Shown here: positions 52,977 to 62,296 of the stretch, piece after piece
Layout: every line of letters starts with the position of its first letter
Position numbering within the stretch: the stretch's first letter is position 1
Source of the DNA: Pelomonas cellulosilytica
GTDB lineage: Bacteria; Pseudomonadota; Gammaproteobacteria; Burkholderiales; Burkholderiaceae_C
Direction: 5' to 3'
DNA length: 64,000 bases
NCBI RefSeq assembly: GCF_021353265.1
Contig: NZ_JAJTWU010000005.1
Span: 1 to 64,000, forward strand
The notes under the pieces: generated by a model
What the model was told of the DNA's origin: nothing
Database searches by the model: none
Seen by the model: the letters and a program-made list of their open reading frames with translations, nothing else
Translations under genes and position numbers: made by a program

Positions 52977-53594
52977 ATGCTGACGCTCTACTACTCCGAC
53001 AACCTGAATCCCCGGCTCTGCGTTGCAGCGGCGCGCTACCTGGAGGCGCCCGTCCGATACCAGGCGGCAGCGCCGCTGGCACCTGGCAACGCCGAGGCGT
53101 TCGCGCCGCTGAACCCCAACCTGCGCGTGCCGGTGCTGGCCGGCGACGACGGCCCCAGCCTGTGGGAGACGGACGCCATCGTCTGCCAGCTGTCGCGGCG
53201 GTGCGGCCGCACCGACTTCTTCCCCGACGGGGAGCTGCTGCCCGAAATGCTGCGCTGGCTGAGCTGGTCGGCCATGCACTGGGGGCAGGCCTGCTCGGGC
53301 TTCTACTTCCAGCACCTTGTCGTGCCGCGTTACGGCCTGGCGCCGTTGAGCGACAGCGTCATGGCAGGGCATGCGGCGGAGCTCAAGCGCCTGGCCCCCA
53401 TCCTGGACGCGCATCTCGCACAGCGGCGCTGGATGCTGGGCGACACGCTGACTTACGCCGACTTCCGGGTGGGCGCAGCGCTGCCGTTCGCGCAGCAAGC
53501 CCGCATCGATCTGTCGGCCTACCCGGCCATCAGCCGCTGGGCGGGACAGCTCGCGCAGATTCCCGCATGGGCCAACCCGTTCGAAGGCCTTTAG
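52977..53594 (+). CDS. Glutathione S-transferase family protein
   Basis: 205 residues. The N-terminal thioredoxin-like domain (1-80) has the cis-proline region NLRVPVLAGDDG and the glutathione-binding WETDAIVCQL; the all-helical C-terminal domain has LGDTLTYADFRVGAALPF. The usual catalytic Ser/Tyr region reads YYSDNLNPR, so the activating residue is unclear. Starts at 52977 with GAGG upstream. Substrate unknown; unlikely to be part of the sugar system. Confidence 0.85.
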   Translation: MLTLYYSDNLNPRLCVAAARYLEAPVRYQAAAPLAPGNAEAFAPLNPNLRVPVLAGDDGPSLWETDAIVCQLSRRCGRTDFFPDGELLPEMLRWLSWSAMHWGQACSGFYFQHLVVPRYGLAPLSDSVMAGHAAELKRLAPILDAHLAQRRWMLGDTLTYADFRVGAALPFAQQARIDLSAYPAISRWAGQLAQIPAWANPFEGL

Positions 53595-56179
53595 GACTGC
53601 GCGTCGCCGCCGATCGACAGCGCCAGCTGCCAGACCTGGCTCACGTCCAGCGCGTCGCCTTCGGACTTCCATCGCGCCAGTTGGTTCCCGTCCACCTGGG
53701 CCGCCAGCAGGCGGTCCAGCCGCTCGCGGTCGGCGACCTCGTTGGGCTGCCGGTGCTCCTGGCCGCGGTCGCGATAGGCACGGTCGGCCGCACCCGCCAG
53801 TTGCCCGGCCGTCTGCCAGCGCTGCTCGAGCGCATGCAGCAAGGCCAGGGCGTCCAGCGCGCACCACAAGTTGTCTGACGCCAGCCGCCGCTGCCGGCGC
53901 GCACACTCGGCCACGATCTCCTTCGCACGCGCCAGGTTGCCCTGCGCCACGAGCGCGCCGATCAGGTTGCCGAGGACGCTGAACTCGGCCGGCGACGAGC
54001 CGTCCTTCGGGATCAGCGGCAGCAACGTCTCGCTGCGCGCGACAGAGCGGTCCAGCTCGCCCGCGGCGCGCTCGACATCGGCCAGGTTGACGCCGGCGCG
54101 CAGCTCGCCTTCCACGTCGCCGTCGCGGCGGCACAGGTCCAGCACCGACTGCAGCAGTTCGCGCGCCTCGGTCGTCCGGCCGGCAGTCAGCTCCAGCGTG
54201 GCTTCCGTCGTGCGCCCGCGCGACAGGATGTTGGACGGCCAGCGCGGGTCCTCGACCGCCTTGGCCAGCGCCATCGCCCGCCGCGCCTGCGGATGGTCCA
54301 CGCGCCAGTTGAACGCATATTCGGCCCACGCCATGTACTGGCCGCGCGCGTCGCCCAGCTCGGCATACAGCCGCGCCGCCCGCTCGGCCGTCGTGCGCGC
54401 GTGCTGCGGGTACTCCGTGCTGTTGGCGCGCGTCACGCCCTCCCAGAACCTGGCGGCCACCGGCGACGGCGTCTGCGGGCCCAGCCTGTGCGACAAGAGC
54501 TCGCCGCGCGAGCGCGCCTCGGCATGCTGCAGCAGCGTCAGCCAAAGCGGCCAGCCCGTGCCGTACAGCGCGATTGCCGTCTCGGCGTCGGCCTCCAGCG
54601 CCAGGTCGATGGCCGCGCGGAGGTTGTCGATCTCCGGAGCCCAGCGTGCGGCCCAGCTGCGCGTGGGCAGCTGCCAGTGCTCGTCGAAGCTCTGCTCGAA
54701 CAGCCGGCGGATGCCCCGCATGAAGGCCTGCCGGGCCGCCCGGGCCTCGCCCGAGGCCTCCAGCTTGTCCTGTGCGAACAGACGGGCCGTTTCGAGCAGC
54801 CGGTAGCGGGGCGCATTCGCGCGGTCCTGCGTGACGAGCGACCGGTCGACAAGGTCCAGGATGATCTCGACGACGCGCGTCGTCGTCATCGTGTCGTCGG
54901 CCAGGCACGAGGCGGCCGCGTCCAGGTCGAACGAGCCGGGGAAGACCGACAGCCAGCGGAACACCCGCTGCTCGGCGTCGCTCAGCAGGCCGTGGCTCCA
55001 GTCGAACGCCACGGCCAGCGCGTTGCGCCGGGACGGGTGCGATGACGGCGACAGCAGGCCCAGCCGCTGGTGCAACCGTGCCGCCAGGCCCGCAATGCCC
55101 AGCGACGGCAGCCGCGCGGCCGCCAACTCGATGGCAAGCGCATTACCGTCCAGCTCCCGGCAGATGCCGGAGGCGATGACGGCGCTGGCCGCGTCCCACT
55201 GCAGCGCGCTGCCGGACCCCGCGGCGCGCTGCGCCAGCAACTGGACCGCGCCGCTGCGCTGCACCTGCTCGACCGTCGCGCCCTCATCGGGCAAAGCCAG
55301 CGGGCCGAGCCGGAAGATCTGCTGCGCCGGCGTGCGCAGCGGCACCTGGCTCGTGATGAGCAGCGACAGCCGCTCCGTGTCCCGCACCAGCGCTTCAGCC
55401 ACACGCTCGACCTCGCCGACGAGGTGTTCCGCGTTGTCCAGCACGACGAGCAGGCGCGCGGCTCGCAGTTTGCGCCGCAGCTCCTCCAGCGGCTCGTCCG
55501 CGGCGCCCGGCTTGATGCCCAGCACTCGCAGCAGCAGCGGCGCCACCTGCGCCGGGTCCGTCAGCGGCGCAAGCTCGACCCAGAAGACACCGTCCGGGTG
55601 GTGCGCGGCCCGGTGTCGCGCGGCGGCCATCGCCAGATGCGTCTTGCCGACGCCCGCGGCGCCCACGAGGGTCACGAGCGGGTGTTCGCTCAATAGCGCC
55701 GTCAGGCGGGTCATCTCGTCGTCGCGACCGATCAGCGCCGGCGCCCGCGCCGGCAGGTTGCCCGGCGGCAGCTCGACGGGCGCTGGCGCGGCCTCTTGCG
55801 CGCGCGCGTCGGCATCGATGGCCTCGGGTGTCAGCGTGAACCGGTAGCCCACGCCTGAGATGGTGGCGATGGCCCGCGCACCGACCAGCTTGCGCAGCTG
55901 GGCCACCTGCACGGCGATGTTGTTGTCTTCCACGACGACGCCGCCCCACACCTGCTGCATGAGCTGGTCTTTCGTCACCAGGTGGCCGCTGCGCTGCACG
56001 AGCAGCACCAGCACATCGAAGGCGCGGGCGGTGATGGCAACGGTCTCTCCGGCCAGCAGCAGCTGGCGCTCGGCCGGACGCAGCAGGAAGTCGCCGAACC
56101 GGTACTCGTGCCGCAGCGGCGCATCGGCCGTTTCGGCCTTGAGTTGCAGCGGCGGTGGCGATGGCGGGGTCGATTTCAT
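53591..56179 (-). CDS. OmpR-domain / NB-ARC ATPase / TPR-like transcriptional regulator
   Basis: 862 residues. Residues about 25-115 form an OmpR/PhoB-type winged helix (VAITARAFDVLVLLVQRSGHLVTKDQLMQQVWGG). Residues about 145-420 are an NB-ARC/AAA ATPase with Walker A GAAGVGKT (173-180) and Walker B RLLVVLDNAEHL. The C-terminal half is helical repeat sequence. This is a STAND-type switch: ligand on the repeats would trigger ATP-driven assembly. I start at 56179 because the extension to 56242 is not domain-like. It diverges from the DUF4242-kinase-sigma genes, its most likely targets. Confidence 0.85.
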   Translation of the reverse strand: MKSTPPSPPPLQLKAETADAPLRHEYRFGDFLLRPAERQLLLAGETVAITARAFDVLVLLVQRSGHLVTKDQLMQQVWGGVVVEDNNIAVQVAQLRKLVGARAIATISGVGYRFTLTPEAIDADARAQEAAPAPVELPPGNLPARAPALIGRDDEMTRLTALLSEHPLVTLVGAAGVGKTHLAMAAARHRAAHHPDGVFWVELAPLTDPAQVAPLLLRVLGIKPGAADEPLEELRRKLRAARLLVVLDNAEHLVGEVERVAEALVRDTERLSLLITSQVPLRTPAQQIFRLGPLALPDEGATVEQVQRSGAVQLLAQRAAGSGSALQWDAASAVIASGICRELDGNALAIELAAARLPSLGIAGLAARLHQRLGLLSPSSHPSRRNALAVAFDWSHGLLSDAEQRVFRWLSVFPGSFDLDAAASCLADDTMTTTRVVEIILDLVDRSLVTQDRANAPRYRLLETARLFAQDKLEASGEARAARQAFMRGIRRLFEQSFDEHWQLPTRSWAARWAPEIDNLRAAIDLALEADAETAIALYGTGWPLWLTLLQHAEARSRGELLSHRLGPQTPSPVAARFWEGVTRANSTEYPQHARTTAERAARLYAELGDARGQYMAWAEYAFNWRVDHPQARRAMALAKAVEDPRWPSNILSRGRTTEATLELTAGRTTEARELLQSVLDLCRRDGDVEGELRAGVNLADVERAAGELDRSVARSETLLPLIPKDGSSPAEFSVLGNLIGALVAQGNLARAKEIVAECARRQRRLASDNLWCALDALALLHALEQRWQTAGQLAGAADRAYRDRGQEHRQPNEVADRERLDRLLAAQVDGNQLARWKSEGDALDVSQVWQLALSIGGDAQS

Positions 56180-56257
56180 GCGGATTTCATTCGCGCTTAA
56201 GGACGTGGCGCAGGCCTTTGCGGACCATGGCGTTCCTTTCATTCCCTAGGAGCTTTC

Positions 56258-56530
56258 ATGCCCAAGTTCGTCATCGAGAGAAACATTCCCGGCGCCGGCC
56301 AGCTGACAACCGGCGACCTCAAGGCGGTCTCGCAGCGCTCGTGCGCCGTGCTCAATCGCATGGGCCCCGGCATTCAGTGGATTCAGAGTTATGTCACGGA
56401 TGATCGGCTCTATTGCATCTACCTGGCGCCGGACGAAGCCGCGATCCGCCGCCATGCCGCCGAGGGCGGCTTCCCGTGCGACAAGGTATCCCAGGTGCGC
56501 ACAATCATCGATCCCTCGACGGCCGAGTGA
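56258..56530 (+). CDS. DUF4242 protein
   Basis: 90 residues with the family start MPKFVIERNIPGAG and the end DDRLYCIYLAPDEAAIRRHAAEGGFP. A small ferredoxin-like dimer; a Streptomyces relative binds nickel, and function is otherwise unknown. AGGAG lies six bases before the ATG. Its stop overlaps the start of the kinase gene by one base, so the two are co-expressed. Confidence 0.82.
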   Translation: MPKFVIERNIPGAGQLTTGDLKAVSQRSCAVLNRMGPGIQWIQSYVTDDRLYCIYLAPDEAAIRRHAAEGGFPCDKVSQVRTIIDPSTAE

Positions 56531-57831
56531 TGGACGAGGACGCGCCCGACCCGGGCGCTTCCCGGGTCTCGCACTGGGTCACTGACCCCGAGGACTGGGC
56601 GCGGTTCAGCCGGTGGATGGACGAGATCCTCGACCTCGACGAACCGCTCCGGCGCGAACGCCTGCAGCGGCTGGAACACGACGAGCCCCGGCTCGCCGTG
56701 CGCATGCATGCGGCGCTGCGCGCCGCCCGACGGGCGCAGCAGACCGGTTTCCTCAGCGGCACGCTGGCAGCCGGGCTGGACGAACCCGGCTGGGTGGACC
56801 GGCGCATCGGCATCTACCGCATCGAGCGCGAGCTCGGCCGCGGCGGTTCGGGAACGGTCTGGCTCGCCCGCCGACCCGGCCGCCGCGCGGCGGCACCGGT
56901 GGCCATCAAGCTGCTGCATCCGTCGCTGGCCGGCCGGTCCGCCGAGCAGCGGTTCAGGCAGGAGAGCGCGCTGCAGGCCGGCCTGTGCCACCCGCACATC
57001 GCGAGGTGGCGTCACGCCGGCGTGACGCCGGCAGGCCAACCCTATCTGGTGCTGGAGTACGTGGACGGCGTCTCCATCGTCCAGCACTGCGACGAGCACC
57101 GGCTGGGCCTGCAGCCCCGGCTGCGGCTGGTGTTGCAACTGATGACGGCCCTCGAACACGTGCATGCGCAGCAGCTCGTGCATCGCGACGTCAAGCCGGC
57201 CAACGTGCTGGTGACACGCGCGGGGCAAGTCAAGCTGCTCGATTTCGGCATCGCCAAGCGGCTCGGCGGCCCCGAGGCCGACCACCCGCCGGTCACGGCC
57301 GAGGGCCGCCCGGTGATGACGCCGCGCTACGCCGCACCGGAGCAGTTGCTCGGCGAGCCCGTCACGGCGGCGGTCGACATCTACGCGCTCGGTGTGCTGA
57401 TGTACGAGCTGCTGTGCGGGCGCAGCCCGCGCGGCGACGCCGTAGACACGGTGGCCTGGATGCGCCAAGCCGTGCAGGATGCCCCGCCGGCTCTCGCGCA
57501 GGCCTTGCAAGGCGATGCGGCAGCAGCCACCGTGGCCGCCGCCGCACGCGGCACCACGCCTGAGCGCCTGCAGCAGGACCTGGCGGGCGATCTGAGCCAC
57601 TTGGTGGCCCAGGCCATGCACAAGGACGTGCAGGGGCGCTATGCCAGCGTGGCAGCCTGCGCGGACGATGTGCGCCGCTACCTGCGCGGCGAGCCGGTGA
57701 GCGCGCGCCCGGCCGCGGCCGATGTCCCCCGCGAGCCGCCGCCTCCGGACCTGCTGGCCGCGCTGGCGGTGGGGGCCTGCCTTGGCACGGCGTTCGCCAG
57801 CGCCTTCGTGCTGGCCAGCCGCGCTTTCTGA
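56530..57831 (+). CDS. Membrane-anchored Ser/Thr protein kinase
   Basis: 433 residues. The N-terminal helical segment is about 1-90. The Hanks-type kinase domain runs about 95-390: glycine loop GRGGSG (103-108), Lys127, catalytic HRDVKPAN (218-225), DFG (238-240) and the APE-like AAPEQ. All catalytic residues are present. A single C-terminal membrane helix (about 405-430) leaves almost nothing outside, so it is not a receptor kinase with a sensor domain. The sigma-factor gene follows after 16 bases, suggesting it phosphorylates that sigma factor. Confidence 0.87.
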   Translation: MDEDAPDPGASRVSHWVTDPEDWARFSRWMDEILDLDEPLRRERLQRLEHDEPRLAVRMHAALRAARRAQQTGFLSGTLAAGLDEPGWVDRRIGIYRIERELGRGGSGTVWLARRPGRRAAAPVAIKLLHPSLAGRSAEQRFRQESALQAGLCHPHIARWRHAGVTPAGQPYLVLEYVDGVSIVQHCDEHRLGLQPRLRLVLQLMTALEHVHAQQLVHRDVKPANVLVTRAGQVKLLDFGIAKRLGGPEADHPPVTAEGRPVMTPRYAAPEQLLGEPVTAAVDIYALGVLMYELLCGRSPRGDAVDTVAWMRQAVQDAPPALAQALQGDAAAATVAAAARGTTPERLQQDLAGDLSHLVAQAMHKDVQGRYASVAACADDVRRYLRGEPVSARPAAADVPREPPPPDLLAALAVGACLGTAFASAFVLASRAF

Positions 57832-57847
57832 CAACGGATCATCCTCC

Positions 57848-58396
57848 ATGGACGCTTCTCCAGGCCCTTGCCACCAGGCACCCGGCTGCCAGCCTACCGC
57901 CGCGTCGGAGCTCTTCAATACGCTGTATGCCGAGCTGTCGCGCTTGGCGCGCCGCGAGGTGCGCCGCAGCGGCGGGCAGCATCTCGTCGGCACGGGCACG
58001 CTGGTCCATGAAGCCTGGCTGGACATCCACCAGCGGCGTTCGCTGGCCTTCGACGGGCCGGGCCGGTTCCTGGCCTACGCGGCGCGCACGATGCGCGGCC
58101 TGATGGTGGACCAGCTCCGGGCGTCCCGCGCGATGAAGCGAGGCGGCGACGTGGTCATCACCGCGCTGGACACGCACCATCAGGACGAGGTGATGCGACC
58201 GGAGTCGATGGAGCCGCTGAGCGAGGCCATCGACGCGCTGGCGGCGCTCGAAGCAGACCTGGCCGACGTCGTCGACCTGCGCTTCTTCTGCGGCTTCACG
58301 CTGGCCGAGATCGCCACGATGAAGCAGGTCTCCGAGCGGACGGTGCAGCGCCAGTGGGAAAAGGCGCGCCTGCTGCTGCAGCTGGCCCTCGGCTGA
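57848..58396 (+). CDS. ECF-type RNA polymerase sigma factor (TIGR02999-like)
   Basis: 182 residues. Region 2 has LVGTGTLVHEAWLDI and FLAYAARTMRGLMVDQLRASRAMKRGG; region 4 has LADVVDLRFFCGFTLAEIATMKQVSERTVQRQWEKARLLL. This subgroup is typically encoded with Ser/Thr kinases and no anti-sigma factor, and relatives are activated by phosphorylation. No zinc anti-sigma gene is present here either. Targets unknown. Confidence 0.87.
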   Translation: MDASPGPCHQAPGCQPTAASELFNTLYAELSRLARREVRRSGGQHLVGTGTLVHEAWLDIHQRRSLAFDGPGRFLAYAARTMRGLMVDQLRASRAMKRGGDVVITALDTHHQDEVMRPESMEPLSEAIDALAALEADLADVVDLRFFCGFTLAEIATMKQVSERTVQRQWEKARLLLQLALG

Positions 58397-58409
58397 CGCG
58401 CTGCGACGG

Positions 58410-59213
58410 TCATGCCAGCGCCACCTTGAGCAGCAGGCCCACGCCCGCCAGACCCAGCGCCAGCAGCGTCAGCTGGCGGTAGCCCACGTCGCCGGTGCGC
58501 CGGTAGATGGCCACACCCAGCAGGTTGCCGAGCAGCGTCAGCGGCGCGGCCGCCACGAAGACCATCTGGAACGGGTGCCCGAACAGCTGCGGCTGCGTGG
58601 CGGCGAGCAGCGCCAGCCCGACCAACTGCATCCACAGGATGTAAGGCTGGGTCAGCGCTCGCCCCTGCTGCTTGCCGGTGCCGCGCAGGCTGTGCCAGAC
58701 GACCACCGCCGAGCCTGGAAAGGCCGAGAAGCCGCCCACCACGCCGCCGGCCGCACCGACGAGGAAGGGCCGCAGCAGGCTGGGCTCCCCGGCCATCGGC
58801 GGCCGCGCGGCGGGCCGGGCCAGCGACCAGCCGGCATAGGCGATGAGCAGCAGGCCCAGGCCGGTGGTGAGCGCGGGCGCGCCGGCTGCGCCCAGTATGT
58901 GCAGGCCGACCGGCAGGCCGACGGTGCCACCCGCGAGGTAGGGCAACACGCCGTCACGCCGGCGCCACGGCCCCAAGTGCTGCCGCAGCTCCCGCCGCAG
59001 CGAGCCGAAGCTGGCCAGCTGCGTCAGCAGCGACAGGCCCATCAGCAGCGCCACGGCCAGCGGCGGTGGCAGCACCAGCAGGCTCAAGCAGCCGATGGCC
59101 GAGAAGCCGAAGCCGGACAAGCCGCTGAAGACCGAGGCGGTGGTGTAGATGAGCGCCAGCGCCAGCGCGACATGCGGTTGGACGAGGCAGGAGAACTCGA
59201 AGAAGGGAGGCAT
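58410..59213 (-). CDS. TauE/SafE-family anion permease
   Basis: 267 residues with about eight membrane helices, typical family length. Conserved motifs: ASVFSGLSGFGFSAIGCLSLL near the N-terminus and GAAGGVVGGFSAFPGSAVVVWHSL near residue 165. The family moves sulfite, sulfoacetate and similar anions. It ends 13 bases from the convergent sigma-factor gene. The ATG at 59213 fits the first helix; longer frames are not domain-like. Confidence 0.82.
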   Translation of the reverse strand: MPPFFEFSCLVQPHVALALALIYTTASVFSGLSGFGFSAIGCLSLLVLPPPLAVALLMGLSLLTQLASFGSLRRELRQHLGPWRRRDGVLPYLAGGTVGLPVGLHILGAAGAPALTTGLGLLLIAYAGWSLARPAARPPMAGEPSLLRPFLVGAAGGVVGGFSAFPGSAVVVWHSLRGTGKQQGRALTQPYILWMQLVGLALLAATQPQLFGHPFQMVFVAAAPLTLLGNLLGVAIYRRTGDVGYRQLTLLALGLAGVGLLLKVALA

Positions 59214-59315
59214 GGCATCCGCCGCGGCAGCGCCGAACCCCGGCACCGCGGCGCGGGCCCTGAGGGTTCGACCTTCTTGAGATCGGATTCGCAGCCGGCA
59301 GCCGGACAAGCCCCC

Positions 59316-59333
59316 CCGGCCCCAGGGGGCCGG
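59316..59333. repeat. GC-rich inverted repeat in the TauE/lipoprotein divergent region
   Basis: CCGGCCCC-AG-GGGGCCGG. Lies in the 279-base gap between divergent genes; no promoter elements could be assigned with confidence. Confidence 0.3.
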
Positions 59334-59492
59334 CCTGATTCACGCGGTACCGATGTCGGGTTCGGGCGGCGGATCTCGATTTGCCAGGAGCGCACCACTG
59401 ATGGCTTCAGGCCACTGCGGCTCGCGTGCGGTCGCCGGGGTCACGGCGCCGCGACGTGCCCACCCATCGCCGAACCGGCGGACAGGAACCCC

Positions 59493-60179
59493 ATGGACCT
59501 CTCTCATCGTTCTCTCGATTCACTCGCCGGCAGCGGCGCCATCTCCTCTCACACGACCCACGCGCCGCAGGCCAGGCCCGGGTCCCGCTGCCGGCGGGTC
59601 GCTCGCCGCCTGGCGCTGCTGGCCGCCGCGGCCATCGCCACGGGCTGCGCGGTTGCAGGCCCGGCTGCTGAGCCGGCGTCGGCCAGCCATGTGCATGGCG
59701 GCGGCCCGGGGGACCGCCTGCCGTCGTCCTCGCCGCTGGTGAACAAGGTGCGGGTCGCCACGCGCCGCTACCTCGACATCAACGTGGCACTCGGCGAAGG
59801 CTGGGTACCGGCGACGCCCTGCGTCAGCGGCCCGAACGAAGGTGCCATGGGCGTCCACTTCCTGAAGCCCGATCGCCTGCACGACGGCGCGTTGAAGGCC
59901 GACGAGCCGGAGCTGCTGATCTACGAACCGCAGCGCGGCGGCGGCTACCGGCTGGTGGGCGTCGAGTACCTCGTGCTCGCCAGCGAGTGGGCCAGCCGCA
60001 ACCCGGCCGGCACGGCGCCGTCGGTGGACGGGCACCTGGCGAATTTCGTCGGCGAGCCCAACCGCTATGCGCTGCCCAGCTTCTACGAGCTGCATGTCTG
60101 GGCCTGGGAGGACAACCCGAGCGGCAGCTTCTCGGACTGGAATCCGCGCGTGTCCTGCGACCGTCAGGCGGCGAACTGA
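59493..60179 (+). CDS. Exported conserved hypothetical protein, possible lipoprotein
   Basis: 228 residues. A late signal sequence (about residues 33-55, RLALLAAAAIATGC) ends in a lipobox-like ATGC after an unusually long basic N-region. The mature part carries a conserved pattern seen in exported betaproteobacterial hypothetical proteins: RYLDINVALGEGWVPATPCVSGPNEG, AMGVHFLKPD, ELLIYEPQRGG and LHVWAWEDNPSG. AGGA precedes the ATG. Function unknown; the invariant aromatic and His residues suggest ligand or metal binding. Confidence 0.68.
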   Translation: MDLSHRSLDSLAGSGAISSHTTHAPQARPGSRCRRVARRLALLAAAAIATGCAVAGPAAEPASASHVHGGGPGDRLPSSSPLVNKVRVATRRYLDINVALGEGWVPATPCVSGPNEGAMGVHFLKPDRLHDGALKADEPELLIYEPQRGGGYRLVGVEYLVLASEWASRNPAGTAPSVDGHLANFVGEPNRYALPSFYELHVWAWEDNPSGSFSDWNPRVSCDRQAAN

Positions 60180-60223
60180 CGCGCTGACCCTAAGGTGGGG
60201 TGTGCCGAAGCGACACTCCGCCG

Positions 60224-60526
60224 ATGCCCCACCTCCTCTTCGACCTCAGCGACGGTTCCGATGGCGTCTTCACGCTGGAGGCCATGGCCTCCACGCGTGA
60301 GACCGAGCACCCGGCCGTGATGGCCGAGGTGTCGCGGGTGGTGGCCTGGGCGCAGGTCCAGTTCGGTGGCCGCCAGGGCCCGGTGGAGGACGGCTTCGAC
60401 TGGGACCACGAGCTGCTCGTGCAGCACGAGGCCGGCGGCTGGGTGACGGTCACGCTGACGTTCAGCGCGTCGGCCGAATTCGCCGACGCTTTCCAGGCGG
60501 CCTTCGGCGAGCCCGACGACGCCTGA
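60224..60526 (+). CDS. Small hypothetical protein
   Basis: 100 residues, acidic, no signal peptide or membrane helix. It starts MPHLLFDLSDGSDGVFTLEAM. No recognised family. Coding is supported by its even, GC-rich codon use and by filling the space between neighbouring genes; it ends six bases before the convergent LysR stop. Confidence 0.55.
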   Translation: MPHLLFDLSDGSDGVFTLEAMASTRETEHPAVMAEVSRVVAWAQVQFGGRQGPVEDGFDWDHELLVQHEAGGWVTVTLTFSASAEFADAFQAAFGEPDDA

Positions 60527-60532
60527 GGCGGC

Positions 60533-61507
60533 TCAGTACAGGTCGCGCGCGCCCAGCCGCACTTCGTGCAGCAGCTGCCGAGCGCCGGGCGACATCAGAT
60601 GCCCTTCGCGCGTGATGATGCCGAAGGCATCCATCCGGCACGGCAGTTCGATGGGCAGGATGGCCAGCACCTTCAGCGACGCGTAGTAGCGCGCCACCTC
60701 CACCGGCATCACATGCAGCGCGTCGGTCTGCTGCAGCAGCGCCGTGATCAACAGCAGCGCCGTCGTGTCCACGACGTTGCCTGGCGGCTCCAGCGCGGCG
60801 CGGCGGAACATCAGCTCCCAACGGTGACGCAGGATGCTGCCGGGCGGTGGCAGTATCCACGGCTGGTCGGCCAGGTCGGCGAGCTTCAGGTTGTCGACGC
60901 GGGCCAGCGGATGGCCCACGCGCGCGACGGCGCAGACCGGCTCGACGGCCAGCTCCTCGTAGTGCAGGCCGGCGGCGCTTTCCTCCTCAACGATGCGGCC
61001 GATCATGAAGTCCAGCGTGCCCCGCTGCAGCATGGCCAGAAGCACCTTGCTGCTCTCCACGTGCACGCCGATGCGCAGCTTGGGCGCCTGCTGCTTGATG
61101 CGCGCGATTGCGCGCGGCAGCAGGCCCATGGCCGGGGTCATGATGACGCCGACCTCGACCTGGCCGGCCAGGCCGTTCTTCAGCGACACGATGTCCTCGT
61201 GCGCAGCCGACAGCGACGTGAGCGCCATGCGGGCGTGGCGGATCATCGTCTCGCCGTACAGCGTGGGCTCCATGCCGCGCGGGTGGCGCTCGAAGAGCTT
61301 CACGTCCAGCATGTCCTCGAGGTCCTTCAGCTGCTTGGACGCGGCCGGCTGCGTCATGCACAGCACGTCGGCGGCGCGGTGGATGTTGCGCTCGTCGTCC
61401 AGCGCGATGAGCAGCAGCAACTGGCGCGTTTTCAGCCGCGCGCGCAGGAACCAGTTCGGGTTGGGGCTGGCGTCGGTCAGCGCGTCTTCGTCGTCGTCGT
61501 GGACCAT
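60533..61507 (-). CDS. LysR-family regulator, GbpR-like
   Basis: 324 residues. The helix-turn-helix is at about residues 28-85 (RQLLLLIALDDERNIHRAADVLCMTQPAASKQLKDLE) and is followed by the effector domain. The region and its tail (LKVLAILPIELP) resemble GbpR, which controls sugar-binding protein genes in Azospirillum and Agrobacterium. GAGGAGG lies about ten bases before the ATG. It is the third gene of the GH97-gntR-lysR operon and a plausible regulator of the ytfQRT-yjfF importer. Confidence 0.85.
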   Translation of the reverse strand: MVHDDDEDALTDASPNPNWFLRARLKTRQLLLLIALDDERNIHRAADVLCMTQPAASKQLKDLEDMLDVKLFERHPRGMEPTLYGETMIRHARMALTSLSAAHEDIVSLKNGLAGQVEVGVIMTPAMGLLPRAIARIKQQAPKLRIGVHVESSKVLLAMLQRGTLDFMIGRIVEEESAAGLHYEELAVEPVCAVARVGHPLARVDNLKLADLADQPWILPPPGSILRHRWELMFRRAALEPPGNVVDTTALLLITALLQQTDALHVMPVEVARYYASLKVLAILPIELPCRMDAFGIITREGHLMSPGARQLLHEVRLGARDLY

Positions 61508-61522
61508 GGCAGTTCCCCCTCC

Positions 61523-62296
61523 TCAGGCGAGATTGACGCGGCCATCGGCCGCCAGCACGGTGTCGATGTCGTCACCCGTCTCTTCGAGCTGCAGCAGGGT
61601 GGCCTGGCGGGCGCCGAGGGCGTCTCGCGCCTGCAGCGCGGTCAGGATGGCCTTGTGCCGCGGCAGCGACAGCTCGTGCGTGTTGGGCAGCTGGCTGGAC
61701 AGGATGATGGACTCGCGCAGCGCCAGCGACAGCATGTTGCCGATGTAGGCGAGTAGGTCGTTGCCGGTGGCCTCGGCGATGCGGCGGTGGAAAGCCAGGT
61801 CGGGCTCCAGCAGCTCGGCCGTCGTGCGGGCGGCGGCCATGCCGGCGTAGGCAGCCGCGATGGACTGCAGCTGCCCGTCCGTCGCGACGCGAGCGGCCAG
61901 CGCGGCGGCGGCGGGTTCGAAGATGCGGCGAACTTCCAGCAGTGTCTGCACGAAGTCGCGCTGCGGCTGGGCCTGGATGAGCCAGTACAGCACGTCCGGG
62001 TCCAGCAGGTGCCATTCGTTGCGGGGCCGCACGATGGCGCCGGCCCGCTGGCGCGACACGACCAGCCCCTTGGCGACGAGCACGCGCACGGCCTCGCGCA
62101 TCACGGGCCGGCTGATCTCGTAGCGCTCCAGCAGCTGCGGCTCGGGCGGCAGCTTGTCACCGGGCTTGAGCTTGCCGCCCACGATGGCCAGCCCCAGCTC
62201 GCTGACGATGAGGGCGTGTCGGCTCTTGCCCTCAGCCTGGGCGGCGTAGGTGGCGTGGTCGGCCCGGCTGCGCATGCGAGGTGTGCCCGTGAGCAT
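61523..62296 (-). CDS. GntR-family regulator, FadR/FCD subfamily
   Basis: 257 residues. The winged helix is at about 30-95 (KPGDKLPPEPQLLERYEISRPVMREAVRVLVAKGLV) and the all-helical FCD domain at about 105-250, with metal-ligand candidates in LEPDLAFHRRIAEAT and LPRHKAILTAL. FCD proteins of this kind sense sugar acids or their lactones and usually act as repressors. The ATG overlaps the GH97 stop by one base; an ATG at 62275 is a possible alternative start. Confidence 0.88.
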   Translation of the reverse strand: MLTGTPRMRSRADHATYAAQAEGKSRHALIVSELGLAIVGGKLKPGDKLPPEPQLLERYEISRPVMREAVRVLVAKGLVVSRQRAGAIVRPRNEWHLLDPDVLYWLIQAQPQRDFVQTLLEVRRIFEPAAAALAARVATDGQLQSIAAAYAGMAAARTTAELLEPDLAFHRRIAEATGNDLLAYIGNMLSLALRESIILSSQLPNTHELSLPRHKAILTALQARDALGARQATLLQLEETGDDIDTVLAADGRVNLA

